From Argyresthia goedartella (Eukaryota > Arthropoda > Insecta > Lepidoptera > Argyresthiidae), in contig OX463807.1 in assembly GCA_949825045.1 (NCBI GenBank), positions 39,080,749-39,144,748 of the forward strand: 64,000 nucleotides of DNA, read 5' to 3'. Of this stretch, positions 33,735-44,744 are shown in pieces. Numbering within the stretch: position 1 is the stretch's first letter; every line of letters starts with the position of its first letter. A program made the translations under genes and the position numbers. A model generated the notes under the pieces. That model was not told the origin of the DNA. It searched no databases and worked only from the letters and a program-made list of their open reading frames with translations.

Positions 33735-33877
33735 CGCCGGACGTTTTTACGCCTTTCTCACAAAAATGTACCTCAGTTAAGCCCCAATAAGAGACTCCCA
33801 ACCAAACCATGAGTGAGGATGGAAAATGACCTCATTGGACACGCGGAATACGGTTGCTCGCTTCTTCACTGCTGTAT
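33735..33877 (-). repeat. Tandem junction 2: filler plus inverted maT fragment
   Basis: Identical in structure to the junction at 26802-26944: 7-bp filler, 134 bp of inverted maT, then direct maT from the 20012-equivalent base. Confidence 0.92.
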
Positions 33878-34070
33878 GTGCTGCGATAGACGACTGGCCG
33901 CGCAGAATAAAGGCCTGTATTCAAAATCGCGGGAGTCATTTTGAATAAAATTTATTACCATAAGAATCTATGTTTTATTAAGTTCATTTTGCTATATAAA
34001 TGTTTACATAAATAATATACATGTCTAAATTATTTCATATTGCACATGTGACAGAACTTATGACCTGACT

Positions 34071-36366
34071 ATGTATATTTTCAATTGAGTCAATATGTAT
34101 CTTGTGGGACTCCAAACCACAGAACAATATTCCAGCTTACTCCGGATAAAACTATTGTAGAGTGTTATCATGGAACGAGGATTACGAAGGTCTTTCGACA
34201 GTCTTGATAGGAAACCAAGCAACAGGTTACAGGATAGCTGTAGGTAATTATAGTGCGACCTAAAATGCCTAAAGTCTAAACTTAAGGGATTAAATATGGC
34301 CAGAAATGCATCTTTGGCTTCAATTCTAGGCTAAACTAGACAACATAAAAATGTAGGATAAATATATGTTATAAAAGGTCTATTATAGATATGAATGGAC
34401 TTTTAAATGAACAAGCGCTCGGAGACTAAATCAGTTTCCTATATGAAACTTACACGCAAAAATAGGTAAAAGTAAGGGAAAATTTTTGGTTGTTTTATTT
34501 TATTTTTGATGTTATTATTACAGGAGTTTAGTAATATTTTCTATAATTTTCTCGGTCTCGGAGCTCGGGCTGCCCCGCGGGGCTCTGCGCGGGAGCATGC
34601 ATCAGTCTGCTTCGACGCGATGCGATGGGTATTTGTTTTCTTTGTCTAATTCTCAATGCCATTGGCCTATGTTCAGCCCTTAAGAGCTAACTCCGTGTCC
34701 AGTATTACTCCTAAGTCACGAACCGTGTCAACACTCTTAAGTTTCTGGCTACCTATATTATATTGGTAATCTTTAAATTCGTTATTTGTCGTTGAGAATT
34801 TTATAATGAAGCATTTGTCGATATTGAGCCACATGCTATTATTCTCGCACCAAGTAGATAGAGAGAGTAAGTCATTCTGTATGGTCATATAAGTCATTAT
34901 GTGTGGCCTGCCTCGCTCCCCCAGGCGTATGCTCGGGGCTCTGCGGCGGCGGCGGTGGCGGCGGCGGCGGCGGCTCGACACGGCACGCTCACCGCGAGCT
35001 TGCGGATGGTACGCGTCGACCGGCATCAACAGTTCATCCGCCGCGCGCACGCCTACCCTCCCCCCCACACCCGGGCTCACTACAACTAGATCTTATTGCC
35101 TATCATTACAATTTGGTACGCTGTTACACTGAGTGAAACCACAGAAACTTAAAAAACCTTGATAATAATTAGAGACATTACTAGAGCAAGAATATAAATT
35201 GAAATCGACAATCACTACTAAGTCCTTCTTTACGTAAGTCCATCCTACTTTAGTAAGAGTTGTACTATTTATCTAAATAACAACAAATATTCACTCTCAT
35301 ACTCATACTTGGTGGAATATACACTATACATATTACAAACAAAAAAAATCTTTTTTTATAAACAGAAGCACTAAGAAGTTCAAATGCACATTCGTCTAAA
35401 TATACTTTATCCGGCATCAATAGTCGCCTCATCTCCAGCCTCGGTGTGGCCACGACAAATACTCCACCTTGCTTGCGCCCACCCGCTCGGTCACTCCGTA
35501 AAATCGAGAGACCTGGGGGTACTATTTCGGCGTCGTGTATTGATTGGCAACATCCTGTTTCCGTTATTGCAAATAAATCGGTATTATGAAGTTGTAGTCC
35601 CACACAGATTTCCTCTAATTTAGTTTGTAGTCCTCTTACGTTCTGATAGTAAAGTTGAATGGTTTTATTTTGTTGATTTGGACTAATTATTTGTTTGACC
35701 CGACCTTGTGATTTCCATATCTCTTCATTTTCGAAACCAGAACCATTCCCTGTATTTCACCTTCACATGCCAAATTTTCGAGTCACACAGCATATCGTAA
35801 TAACCCTCCGGAACCCCTATGATATAGGCGACAAATATAATGACCACCAAAATATTTTTTTCGTACTTAAAATGGCTAGCTAAATGACCACCAAAAGTTG
35901 CAGAAAATATCGGAGCAAAATACTGTGGTAGCTTAGGTGAAGGGTAAAAGGGGTGAGCGAAGCGAAGCCCCCTTTATCATTCGTGTTAGGTTGAACATGT
36001 AAGAACAACAAAAAATACTTAAAACATAAACTTAAGTAAACAAAACATAAAAAGAAGTTTGGTGATGATTTATCCAAACATAATTTGGTGGACATCCATC
36101 CATTTTGGCAGTCATTTCGAATTTATTGGTAGTAAATTTTCGAATTTTTTGGTAATCGTTTAAACACAAGCCATAATAAATTACGCGTCATCCCTGTCCG
36201 TCCTGGTCTACACTCTTTCCACCTTGACGTCTACGTTGTTTCCGCAAACAGTTTCCACGTATTCCTTCATATCTTTTTCTGACACTGTTTTTCGTACCCG
36301 CCATACATGGAGGAACCTTTTATGCTCAATTCCCTTTATCTCTAAATCGTTAGTATTTCCGCCTTG
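34071..36366 (-). pseudogene. LINE-2 remnants, unit 3
   Basis: Third copy of the LINE-2 block (RT at about 34673-34899, endonuclease at 35265-35640, ORF1 at about 36184-36366; GC-rich block 34902-35089), with a 67-bp deletion between short AAA repeats at about 34407. Confidence 0.75.
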
Positions 36367-36371
36367 CTGAA

Positions 36372-36603
36372 TGTACGGGTTTTAGCCGTACGCTCTTGTT
36401 ATTGATGATGATTGATAAATGATAAGATTGGATATTGTAAAGGTAATTTAATGATTAAGAACAATTACGGAAATGCTATGATAAATGATTTGGACTGCTA
36501 TGAGCCACGCGGAGCTCTTGCTGTCCGAACGTGAACTGATTTGAATAGAAACGACAGCGGCCACGCAGGTCTGCTGAATTGGGAAAATGTGCGGTGTCCC
36601 GTA
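36372..36603 (-). repeat. BEL-1 3' LTR, unit 3, cut by the DD35E transposon
   Basis: 232 of 234 bp precede the insertion at TA (36602-36603); the final bases resume at 38956. Confidence 0.88.
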
Positions 36604-36807
36604 CAATCGGCAAAGAAGTTCGGTTTGCAGGGCACACAAATGCCACTCTTTGTGTGCGTAACGTTGCGACACGAATCGCTGACTTGAATGTGTGTGCGTT
36701 ACATTGGTCGTCACAGCACAGTCACAGATATTATAATACTGTCTGAGCATACAATCACTATGTGTCTTCGTTGAATATAAGACTAGTTTTTACCGCTTCC
36801 TACAGAG

Positions 36808-36880
36808 TGGACGATAGCCCAACGGGTTAGATGCCAGACTAATGACTTTGAGGTATTGAGTTCGATCCTCTATCAAGGAG
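36808..36880 (+). other. tRNA-like segment at the left end of DD35E copy 1
   Basis: ATAGCCCAACGGGTTAGATG resembles a pol III A box/D arm. ACTAATGA sits where an anticodon loop (AAT, Ile-like) would be, and GAGTTCGATCCTC is a near-perfect B box/T arm. The acceptor stem is not preserved, so it is not a functional tRNA gene. It points inward. Confidence 0.6.
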
Positions 36881-36956
36881 GGAAAAAGCATGGTGATGTT
36901 TTTTTTTAGATACTTTTTTTTAATTATTATTGATCAGACCAAATATTTATTCTAGA

Positions 36957-37070
36957 TTAAGGGCCGGTTTCACCACTGCTGATGAAGCCTATCTGCCAGT
37001 TAAACTTAGATTTTTGTATGGCGTTATTTGACAGATAGGCTTTATCAGCATGTGGTGAAACCAGCCTTAT
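36957..37070. repeat. Foldback (MITE-like) repeat in DD35E copy 1
   Basis: A 114-bp near-palindrome: GGCCGGTTTCACCAC...GCTGAT.AAGCCTATCTG is mirrored by CAGATAGGCTT.ATCAGC...GTGGTGAAACC.GCC. TTAA flanks the left end and TTAT the right. It was probably a MITE that inserted into the transposon; it is also in the other copy. Confidence 0.75.
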
Positions 37071-37341
37071 TTTTTTCATAATAAAACAAAATTATATTTC
37101 GTCCTAATAATAATTTATTACTAGTTTGTTATAATAAACTACACTTAATTTACTTATTTTAGTTTTAGTCAGACAAGGACAGATGTCGCAGTTGATGATA
37201 TATAAGCTATGAATCAACATGCTAAGCAATTAGAAATTATGTGATAACTTCTAACCTGAAGTAGCAATAACATCATAGACATATAAATCACCTTATCTTA
37301 TGATAACACAAAGCTTTCACATATTAATGGTTATGTTTTAT

Positions 37342-38452
37342 TTAATATCTTAGTGGAGCTCCTTCTCTTACTATTATTTGTTGTAGTCTACTTCTCATGC
37401 CAGTGACCATATTCCAACACATGTCAGTGCCTCGCATTATCTCCCAGGTTGAAGTAACAACTTCATCTAAATTAGACCTAGATCTCACATTCGATGGATC
37501 CCAATTGAGCACCATATGTCCCCATAGATTTTCGATGGGGTTTAAATCAGGGCTTTTAGAAGGCCAGTCAATAACTGTCAAGGATTCTTGCTTGTTAAAC
37601 CATTCTTGCACAATATGGGCGCGATGCACAGCGCAATTGTCATGGACAAAGTATATATGCTCATCCGGATATACAGTTCGTACGGTTGGTAACATGACGT
37701 TCTGTAAAATATCCAAGTATCCTTGAGCAGTGTTGCGAGCACTCACTTGCACTAATTCACCGGGGCCCATCGACGACATCCATCCCCAATATCCCAAAGT
37801 AATACGGCCACTACACCTGCACGGTAGAATGTTTGCTAAACTATATCGTTCATTATTTCTTCTCCACAGTATTTTACGCCCATCCTTGTCTGATCTAAAA
37901 GTCTTTTCATCACTAAAAACAACAACATTATTACACCAATCAAAGTCCAAATATTCACGGGCAAACCGCACTCTGTCTTCACGATGCTCATTAGACATCA
38001 TAATCTTCTTCGCTGGTCTCCGACATCTTAAACCATCAGCTCGTAAGTGATTGCGAACTGTTTGTAGTGTTACATTATGAAGTGTCGCCGTAGACCGGGT
38101 GCTGGCAAACGGATTGCTGTTATGCGCTGCAATGATGTCGCGATGGCGATCAGATGCAGCTGTGTAGGCTACAGGCTGTGGGCCTGGTCGACGACTTTCA
38201 ACATGTCCAGAATCTGCATACCTATGAACCCACAGTTGCACTGTTCTTCTCTGTAAAATAAGAAAAAAATACAATGAAGTAGTAACACAAGGTATAATTA
38301 TAATCATAATTTATAAAAAACCTTCAAATTTATTTTTTATATGCATAACTCACCGATATCATTAAACGTCGTGCTATCTCGCTAATTGAAATGTTTTGTT
38401 CATACAAAACAATGATTTCCGCCTTTTTAAAAGTGGATAGATGACTTTCCAT
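37342..38452 (-). CDS. Tc1-like DD35E transposase, two exons, copy 1
   Basis: Exon 1 is 38354-38452 (MESHLSTFKKAEIIVLYEQN, start of an N-terminal HTH). A 103-bp GT-AG intron (38251-38353) follows, then exon 2 at 37342-38250, giving 335 residues in phase 0. The product contains a bipartite HTH paired-type DNA-binding region (with RRPGPQPVAY linker), and a DDE core with VVFSDEKTF, YFVHDNCAVH and SPDLNPIENLWG. There are 35 residues between the second Asp and the Glu, hence DD35E. It would bind the 62-bp ends and move the element by cut and paste at TA. No stops or frameshifts are visible, so it may be active or very recently so. The protein is the same as in copy 2. Confidence 0.9.
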
Positions 38453-38703
38453 GATAGATAACAAATCTCAATCACAATTTACAAGGAACGAAATGCAATA
38501 CAACTAATGCTGAGAGCGCGCAGACGCAAAACAATTTTAAAGAGGGTAGCTGTTACATTTTAAATAAAGAAGGTAGACTATGGCCTTTTTACCGGGCAAG
38601 TTTACAACTCTTCGAACTCTAGTTTGGTTAAACAATTGTAATCAATTTATATTCGATGCTATGTGAATTTAATAATACTCGTAGCTTCTAAAAAATAATT
38701 TCC

Positions 38704-38774
38704 TTTGAGGGATCGAACCTTTATCTACATATCGTAATTCTAGCACCTAATCCACTAGGCTATCGACTACTTTG
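38704..38774 (-). other. tRNA-like segment at the right end of DD35E copy 1
   Basis: On the minus strand GATAGCCTAGTGGATTAGGTG resembles an A box/D arm (with a pairable GCCT/AGGT stem), and AAAGGTTCGATCCCTC resembles a B box/T arm. The spacing fits a tRNA of about 72 nt. It points inward, mirroring the left segment. No closed acceptor stem is seen. Confidence 0.6.
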
Positions 38775-39236
38775 CATAAAGCTGTGAAAACTTGCGTCAT
38801 AATCAATGAATGTATGGGATCAGAAAAACGCACACAGACGCGACATTAACACGAATACTGTGTTAGTGTGCATTGCTAATCGTAGCTATTGGCAACGTTA
38901 CGCACACAAAGACTGGTGTTTGTGTGCCCTGCAAACCGATCTTCTTTGTCGTGTGTACATGCTCCCGGGCGGGAGATGAAACATACTAATATGTTTCATC
39001 ATAATGATGAATTGATGATGATAACAAAATATGAAATGTATATATATGAGTTAACCTAAATGAGGTTTAGATTCATAATTGATATAAAATTATTAATTGA
39101 AAATGTTTGATGCAAATTAATTATTAAACTTAAATATTTCAGGCATTTCATCGTCTTTGATTATCTATAGGTGCTACACCTATGTCTTTCTCACTGAACA
39201 TTGTCTTGAAAAGAACACGCGCGATTCTAGCACTCT

Positions 39237-41163
39237 TTAGTGAGGAGGAGCCCTGATCATTCGAATTACGCGGGCCAACACCAACGGTTTTGCTTTTTGC
39301 TCACTCACACCAGGCTCAATGCGCCTATCACTACACACACTGGCATTGACACTGCTGATGATTGCGGGCACGGCGGCAGCGGCGGGCGAGGGAGCCTCCG
39401 CCCGCGCCCGGCTGCGCACCTGCACGCGCCGGAACGCGTAGAGCACGCATGCGACTCCTCTAGCTCCAATTATAATAATGATTGCTGCATATTGATGAAC
39501 GTCGTGGTATGATAGTCTCTCTGACAGCTCTGGGCTCTCCTTCATCTGCTTGATCTGCTCACTAATTTCTTTCAGGCTTTGTTCCCGACTACTGACATCT
39601 TCTGTTTCATTATGGATTGGTATGGAGATATTCGTGATATGATTAATTTCTGCCATTCGTGGAAAGTCTATTTCGGAATGAGTCTTGATTTCATTCGTCA
39701 TTTGGTTATGTGAGTAGGTAGTATGATAATCTCATTTGATAACACAACCATGACCTACAGTCATAATTCCAACCTTGCTGAGTCGCTCGGCGGTAATCTG
39801 ACGCTCGCACATTATTTTGACGGTGCATTGTTCGCAGCAGAAGTAAAAATACATGTTGATATTATTTAATTCTGACCACTGATCTTCGCATTCTTTGGTG
39901 AATACTTCGCATCTGTTTAAATCTTTGTTCATTTGGCAAAGACTTGTGTCTGATTTGATTTGATAAACAGTATTCTGTAGATGGCACAAATACGTGTCCC
40001 CGTCGATACTGTGACTGCATGTCTGTATGTCGTTGATTGTTAAGGGCAAGTACGAATCTTTTGATAAATTGATCGCTAAGTGATCTGCGACTGGATTGAT
40101 ACAATTCATCTTTCCATTGACTTGCTGCGGTACTGAGAACACCCTGTATAATTAGTAGGGGTCTCGATTGATGAGTGGAATTCTGATCTCAAATATTACG
40201 TATTGCTGAGTTATTCTTGCTTTTACTTTGAGCAAACCGTATACCTTGTGCATATCTGTTTGTAAATTGCTGATGGGGAGGGAGAGATATTTTGATAGCT
40301 GTCTTGATATAATGTCGAATTCATCTTGAAGTTGTTTCACACTGATTAAATTGATGCTGAGTTGTCCATGATATACGTCCGTGATAGTGTCCAGTAAGGT
40401 ATGCTGAATTCTCTTTATTTTTTGAAGCATGTTGTTTGCTATGATAACTGATAAGATGAAGTCATTAGTGAACGATACGTCTTGAATCTGCTTGTTCATA
40501 GAATTGTCCAAATTGTTTAGCCGTTGGTTGATGATTTTGTGTTGCTTATTCATGACGTCCTCTGTCCTTTTCAGGAAATTTAATTCAGCTTCAACCACGG
40601 ATGTTTGATTCTTCCATAATTGAAACAAATGCTTTTGATTATCTCTGACGAGTGTGATATCTTTTTGATAGTCTTCCGCGAATTGTTGATCTAATACGCC
40701 GAAGAGGCTGCGTGCGAAGTACCCGACCCCGTCGATAAGCCCACGCCTTTGTCTGGCGTGTGTCTCTGGTTCTTGCTGACTGGTCATAACACGGTTGTAG
40801 TACTCAAGTTCACTACAGTCGTGACGTAATTGCGATAAGACCGTGTCGCAATGTTCGTGTTCTTGTACTGAACAGATGTTGCTTAGATATTTTGAATGTT
40901 TGTTGAGTGCTATTATTCCTTCTTGATAGGGCGTCGTGTCGTAGTAGACGATGAGTTTCCATTCATCTCGTACAAGTTGTAAGTTTGATATTTTGTCGAA
41001 GTTTAAACCTCGACTTTGATTAAGTGATTTGATATTTATTGATAAACACTGCGAAGTCGTAATAGTTGCCATCAAGAAGAGAAATGATATTAACATTGAT
41101 ACGAAGTTCGATTTCTTTTTGCGACATGACCACAGGTCTGTTTTTTGCTGGCTTGTCGTCCAT
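39237..41163 (-). pseudogene. env: BEL-1 env, unit 3
   Basis: Copy of env with the same two old stops (near 40152 and 39732). A private 2-bp loss near 41131 shifts the first codons, so the upstream open reading now comes from the pol tail in another frame, creating a 395-residue chimeric open frame (40152-41339) with no signal-peptide start of its own. This is a decay product, not a designed fusion. Confidence 0.8.
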
Positions 41164-42023
41164 TCCTTCCCCGTTGCCCTTTTTGGTTGATACTTGGTAT
41201 ATTTGATTCCGACGAGGTAGGTAGAATGGACAACTTGACGATAGGTCGTTTCATTACGCCGTTTTTCGTTTATAGCGTCACAACCCTGACGTAACCGTCC
41301 TTTCCCGGGTGTAAGGCAGTGACTTTCCCTAGAGCTCACTTGCCGGCCGGTAAGTTAGCATCATGTATTAGAACGATGTCATCGATTTTGATGTTGTCTT
41401 TGGCTTGTTTCCATTTGCTTTTTGTTGTGATTTGTGAAAGATACTCGGTGCGCCACCTTTTCCAAATGTCTTCGAATATTTTCTGCGCCAACTGCCACCT
41501 TGTTCTTTCGTCTCTCTCTGTTTCGATGATAGTTAACGTCGGTCTATTTGTTAAAAAGTGTGCTGGTGTTAAGTAATTTAGATCCTCTGGGTCTTCTGAT
41601 AATGGACACAACGGCCTGGTATTGAGACAAGCTTCCAACTGTGCTAATAACGTCGAAAATTCTTCATAAGTTAACTTTTGCTCTCCGATGACTCGTTTAA
41701 GGTGATATTTGAGACTCTTCACCGCGGCTTCCCAAATTCCACCTGCTGAAGGCTATGATAGCGCTATAAAGTGCCATTTGATCTCCATCTCATTGATATC
41801 TGCTAAGAACTCATTGTTTATGATTTCTTTAAGATTGATATGTTCTCGTTGCAATGACCTGCTTGCACGTAAAAAGTTCTTCGCATTTTCGCTATGAATG
41901 TGGCGTGGTGTACTCTTGCGAGCTGATAGTCTTCTGATTGCTGTTAAGAATGCTGAGGACGTTAAGTCTGAGACTAACTCCAGGTGAACTGCTTTTGTCA
42001 CCATGCACACGAACACTGCAACG
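40960..42023 (-). pseudogene. pol: BEL-1 integrase end, unit 3
   Basis: Third copy of the integrase core (41753-42016) and the following segment (41336-41722). In this unit the frame stays open from TLLAQLEACLNTRPL into DDIVLIHDANLPAGK, making it the longest of the three. Confidence 0.8.
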
Positions 42024-42028
42024 TAGCC

Positions 42029-42594
42029 TGTTTAATATTTATGCTTCGGAACGCACCTTCTCTTGTTGCGCGACTCGGAACGGAAACAGAGCCGCAGCTG
42101 TCACTCGTACGGAAACGAGAGGAGAAATTGGAGGTTATCTTTTCCTTACTCTTTGTCTTGTCTCGTCGGTGAGAACAAACATGTCGGCTCGGGCATCGTG
42201 ATTTTGATGGTATTTCGGTTCCAATTATCAAATACAGGCGTCGGGCCTGGTCGGAGTGTTGATCATCTACATCGTCGGGAAATAAGTAGATTCGCGTCAG
42301 CGGTCAAGTGATCCGTGTCGTGATTGAAAATTGTCGTATCGGACGGCGATTCCACGTGTCGGCAGGCAGCACGCCGGCGGCAGCGTCGGGCAGCGACAGC
42401 GAAACGACGGCAAGGTTTCGACTCCTCTCCTATCCCAAACTGTGCCCTTTTCCCGAATTCCCGTCTCGAAATCGAGCTTTCGATCTCCGGTGACAAGGTC
42501 AGTAAAAATTCATTCACTTCTTTTCTCTCACGTGTTGGCAAAAGCACACCCCCTTCGGATTCCACGCCGTTCGGTAGGCGTGGAAAATTAAACA
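42029..42594 (+). repeat. BEL-2 5' LTR, unit 3 (true 5' LTR)
   Basis: 566 bp; 7 bp shorter than the copies in units 1 and 2 owing to a small deletion at about 42488. The hairpin CCACGCC-GTTCGGTA-GGCGTGG is at 42562-42583. Confidence 0.92.
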
Positions 42595-43270
42595 TTTTGG
42601 TAGCAGGAGCGCGGTTTTCCTAGTGGGAAATCATCGATTCACGGTTGCCTTTGTCACATTGTAGTTGGACGAAAAGAATATCTCAGATTGGCTCAAGTCG
42701 GCAATGAGTCTGTGGTCGGTATACCACGATTAAAGTTCATTTTCGGTAAGTGAAAGTATACGTGCCAATTTAGTTAACAGTTGTTATAAATTTGTAGTCG
42801 GAAACTACTGTTGTTGCGCATAAAAGATTGAACAGTCATTCTGCGAAGCCTAGATTGTATTACTTGCGGTAGAACGTCGGGTTCTATAGTCCTACAGTGT
42901 TATTTCGGTTTACACAGCAGGGTCGGGCTATTTAAGGGGTATTTAGCCGATTTGCTGACCTCAAAGGAAGTGTGGTTCATAAGAAGCCACTTATTATTTT
43001 GTATTGTTTTCATAATCAAGTTTGTGGGTTATTTTTGTATTGTACCATATGGTGGCATTCTCTAATTGATTTAGAGTATATATTTATAAGGCGTATGTCC
43101 ACAGGGCGACCATATTAAATATTGTTTAGGATTTAATTGTTTAGTGGTTGCCTTGGTTTTTACAACTTAGTTTTAATTTCTGTGCCCAGCGCTGACGGGA
43201 AAGTGCTGGTATCTGGCTGTGCTTAGTTCGGTAGTGAAGCATTGGACCAGAAACAATTCAATTGGTAACC
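42595..43270 (+). other. BEL-2 leader and primer-binding site
   Basis: The primer-binding site is at 42598-42614. The remaining leader is non-coding up to an ATG in good Kozak context (AACCATGG) at 43271. Confidence 0.75.
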
Positions 43271-44740
43271 ATGGCACCTTCACCCTTGACGGTACTGCGG
43301 TATGGCGTCCGTGAGGAGATGAGATGGCTCGCCCATACTCACAAGTATGTGGAGCGACCTGACATGGACGATGTCCTGCTCAAGCGTGTGGAGGACGCAA
43401 TGACACGCGTCGGGAAGGTGTGTCGGCTGGCCGCGGAGGCTGAAGCCCTCGGGCTTACGGATGAGGCTTCGGTGGCTGCGGTGAAGCAGCTCTGCGCGGA
43501 TGCTGACCAAGCGATGGAGTGCTTGGGCGACATCGAGCGTCGCGCCGAAAAAATTAAGCGGTCGCGTCGGGATGACCGCGGGGAGGGTAGCGGAGACCCG
43601 CCCCCTAAGGGTGCTGTTGGACGGCTGCCACACCTGGAGATTCCGGCCTTCGGTGGGGCAATTGATGAGTGGCCGGCATTCATCAATTTATGCGATAGTC
43701 TGGTCCACGGTCAGGACGACCTGGACAACGCCTACAAGTTGGCGCAACTCTTGATGGCACTGCGGGGTGAACCGAAGGAGTTGGTCGGTCACCTAACGGT
43801 CACGGCGGGCAATTATGAGATTGCCCGGGTCATATTGTTTGACCGCTACCAACACAAACGGCGGTTGGTTGATGCGCAGCTGGGGAAGCTGTTTAGCATA
43901 CCAAGAGTAACCCGGGATGTTGACATCCGGATACAGGTGCTCAACCCTGTGCTGGTGGCCACTAAGGCCCTTCAGAACCTTGGTCTGCCGGTAGACCAAT
44001 GGTCATATATCGTGTTATATATGGTTTTGTCACGGTTGCCTGCAGCTGTTCAAAGTCGGTTTGAACAGCTGCATGGGGGCAGTAGCTCGGAACTGCCCAA
44101 GCTCGTCCAATTAACGGATTTTTTGGAGGGTGAATGCAGGCGATCCGACACATTGGATTCGGAGGCCAGTGTGCAGCGCCAACCCACGCCGATGCGGGAG
44201 GGGCCGCGCCTCCCACCCCCACGGGGGGTGGGCGGTCAAAACAATTTGGCGTTTTGAGTGCCGCGCCGTCGGGTGACGGCTGTGTGCACTGCGACAGTGC
44301 CGGTCATGAAGTGACCAGTTGCGCCAACTTTAAGGCGCTCGGTGTGGCTGCCCGCAGGAAGGTGGTCTTCCGCCACCGATAGTGTTTCGGTTGTTTGGGG
44401 CCGCACCCGCTGAGCGAGTGCTCACGGGCGTCCCCCTGTGAGTGCTGCGGTGGCAAGCACCACATCATGTTGTGCCTGAACCGGTCAGGCCCATCGGACG
44501 GTCACCAGGGCCGGACTCAGGTTGGTCGGTCACAGGGCCCAACCTGGGCCGGACCCAGTCCCCCTCCGGGCAACGGGAGTCACCAACGGGGTGACTGGGG
44601 TACCCGCGGACGGGACTCCCCCCCCGAGGGAAAGGGGGCAGCGCGGGGGATATCAGGCAGGATAGCTGGGGTTCGGTCGCCGCTATCCAGGGTCAGCGAG
44701 GACGTCGGGCCGCTGGCTCACCGCGTGTTACGGGCGGGTG
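43271..44740 (+). pseudogene. gag: gag of BEL-2, frameshifted
   Basis: From MAPSPLTVLRYGV the product has a helical N-terminus and a DUF1759-type capsid region with HLEIPAFGGAIDEWPAFINL and DNAYKLAQLLMALRGEPKEL, typical of BEL/Pao gag. The first frame ends at 44257. In the next frame a Cys/His-rich nucleocapsid follows (CVHCDSAGHEVTSC, then CFGCLGPHPLSEC and CECCGGKHHIMLC), interrupted by TAG at 44380-44382. Gag forms particles around element RNA. At least one frameshift (about 44200-44257) and one stop show it is degraded. Confidence 0.85.
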
Positions 44741-44744
44741 TCAG

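Larger units (their letters stand above)
26945..33877. repeat. Tandem unit 2 of 3 (6,933 bp)
   Basis: It has the same content and length as unit 1. It starts with the last 190 bp of maT (26945-27135) and includes LINE-2 pieces (about 27138-29500), BEL-1 LTR/env/integrase and the BEL-2 5' LTR and leader, ending in the same inverted maT junction. Confidence 0.95.
36604..38955 (-). mobile_element. DD35E Tc1-like transposon, copy 1 (2,352 bp)
   Basis: It is flanked by TA (36602-36603 and 38956-38957) and has imperfect inverted ends of about 62 bp: both ends read CGG/GAC then CAAAGAAG, followed by TCGGTTTGCAGGGCACACAA. It encodes an intron-containing transposase on the minus strand. A tRNA-like segment lies inside each end and a foldback repeat in its left part. 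It is the same length as the copy at 48738-51089, which is in opposite orientation and differs at very few bases. Recent transposition is implied, since only one of the three tandem units carries it. Confidence 0.92.
33878..42945. repeat. Tandem unit 3 of 3, containing a later transposon insertion
   Basis: Third copy. It lacks 67 bp near 34407 and carries the 2,352-bp DD35E transposon at 36604-38955. At 42945 it does not enter a junction but continues into the body of BEL-2, so it is the copy joined to the original right flank. Confidence 0.93.

Noticed and set aside
36808..36880. Genuine tRNA-Ile gene
   Set aside because: D- and T-arm-like parts are present but the acceptor stem does not close, and the same sequence is in both transposon copies, so it is element sequence.
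40152..41339. A 395-residue open frame as a novel env variant
   Set aside because: Created by a 2-bp loss joining an off-frame part of the pol tail to env; the other two units show the original arrangement.
20012..42945. The 6.9-kb tandem unit as a satellite or rolling-circle (Helitron) product
   Set aside because: The boundaries cut through known elements, carry inverted maT at the joins and lack Helitron-type 5'-TC / CTRR-3' hairpin ends.
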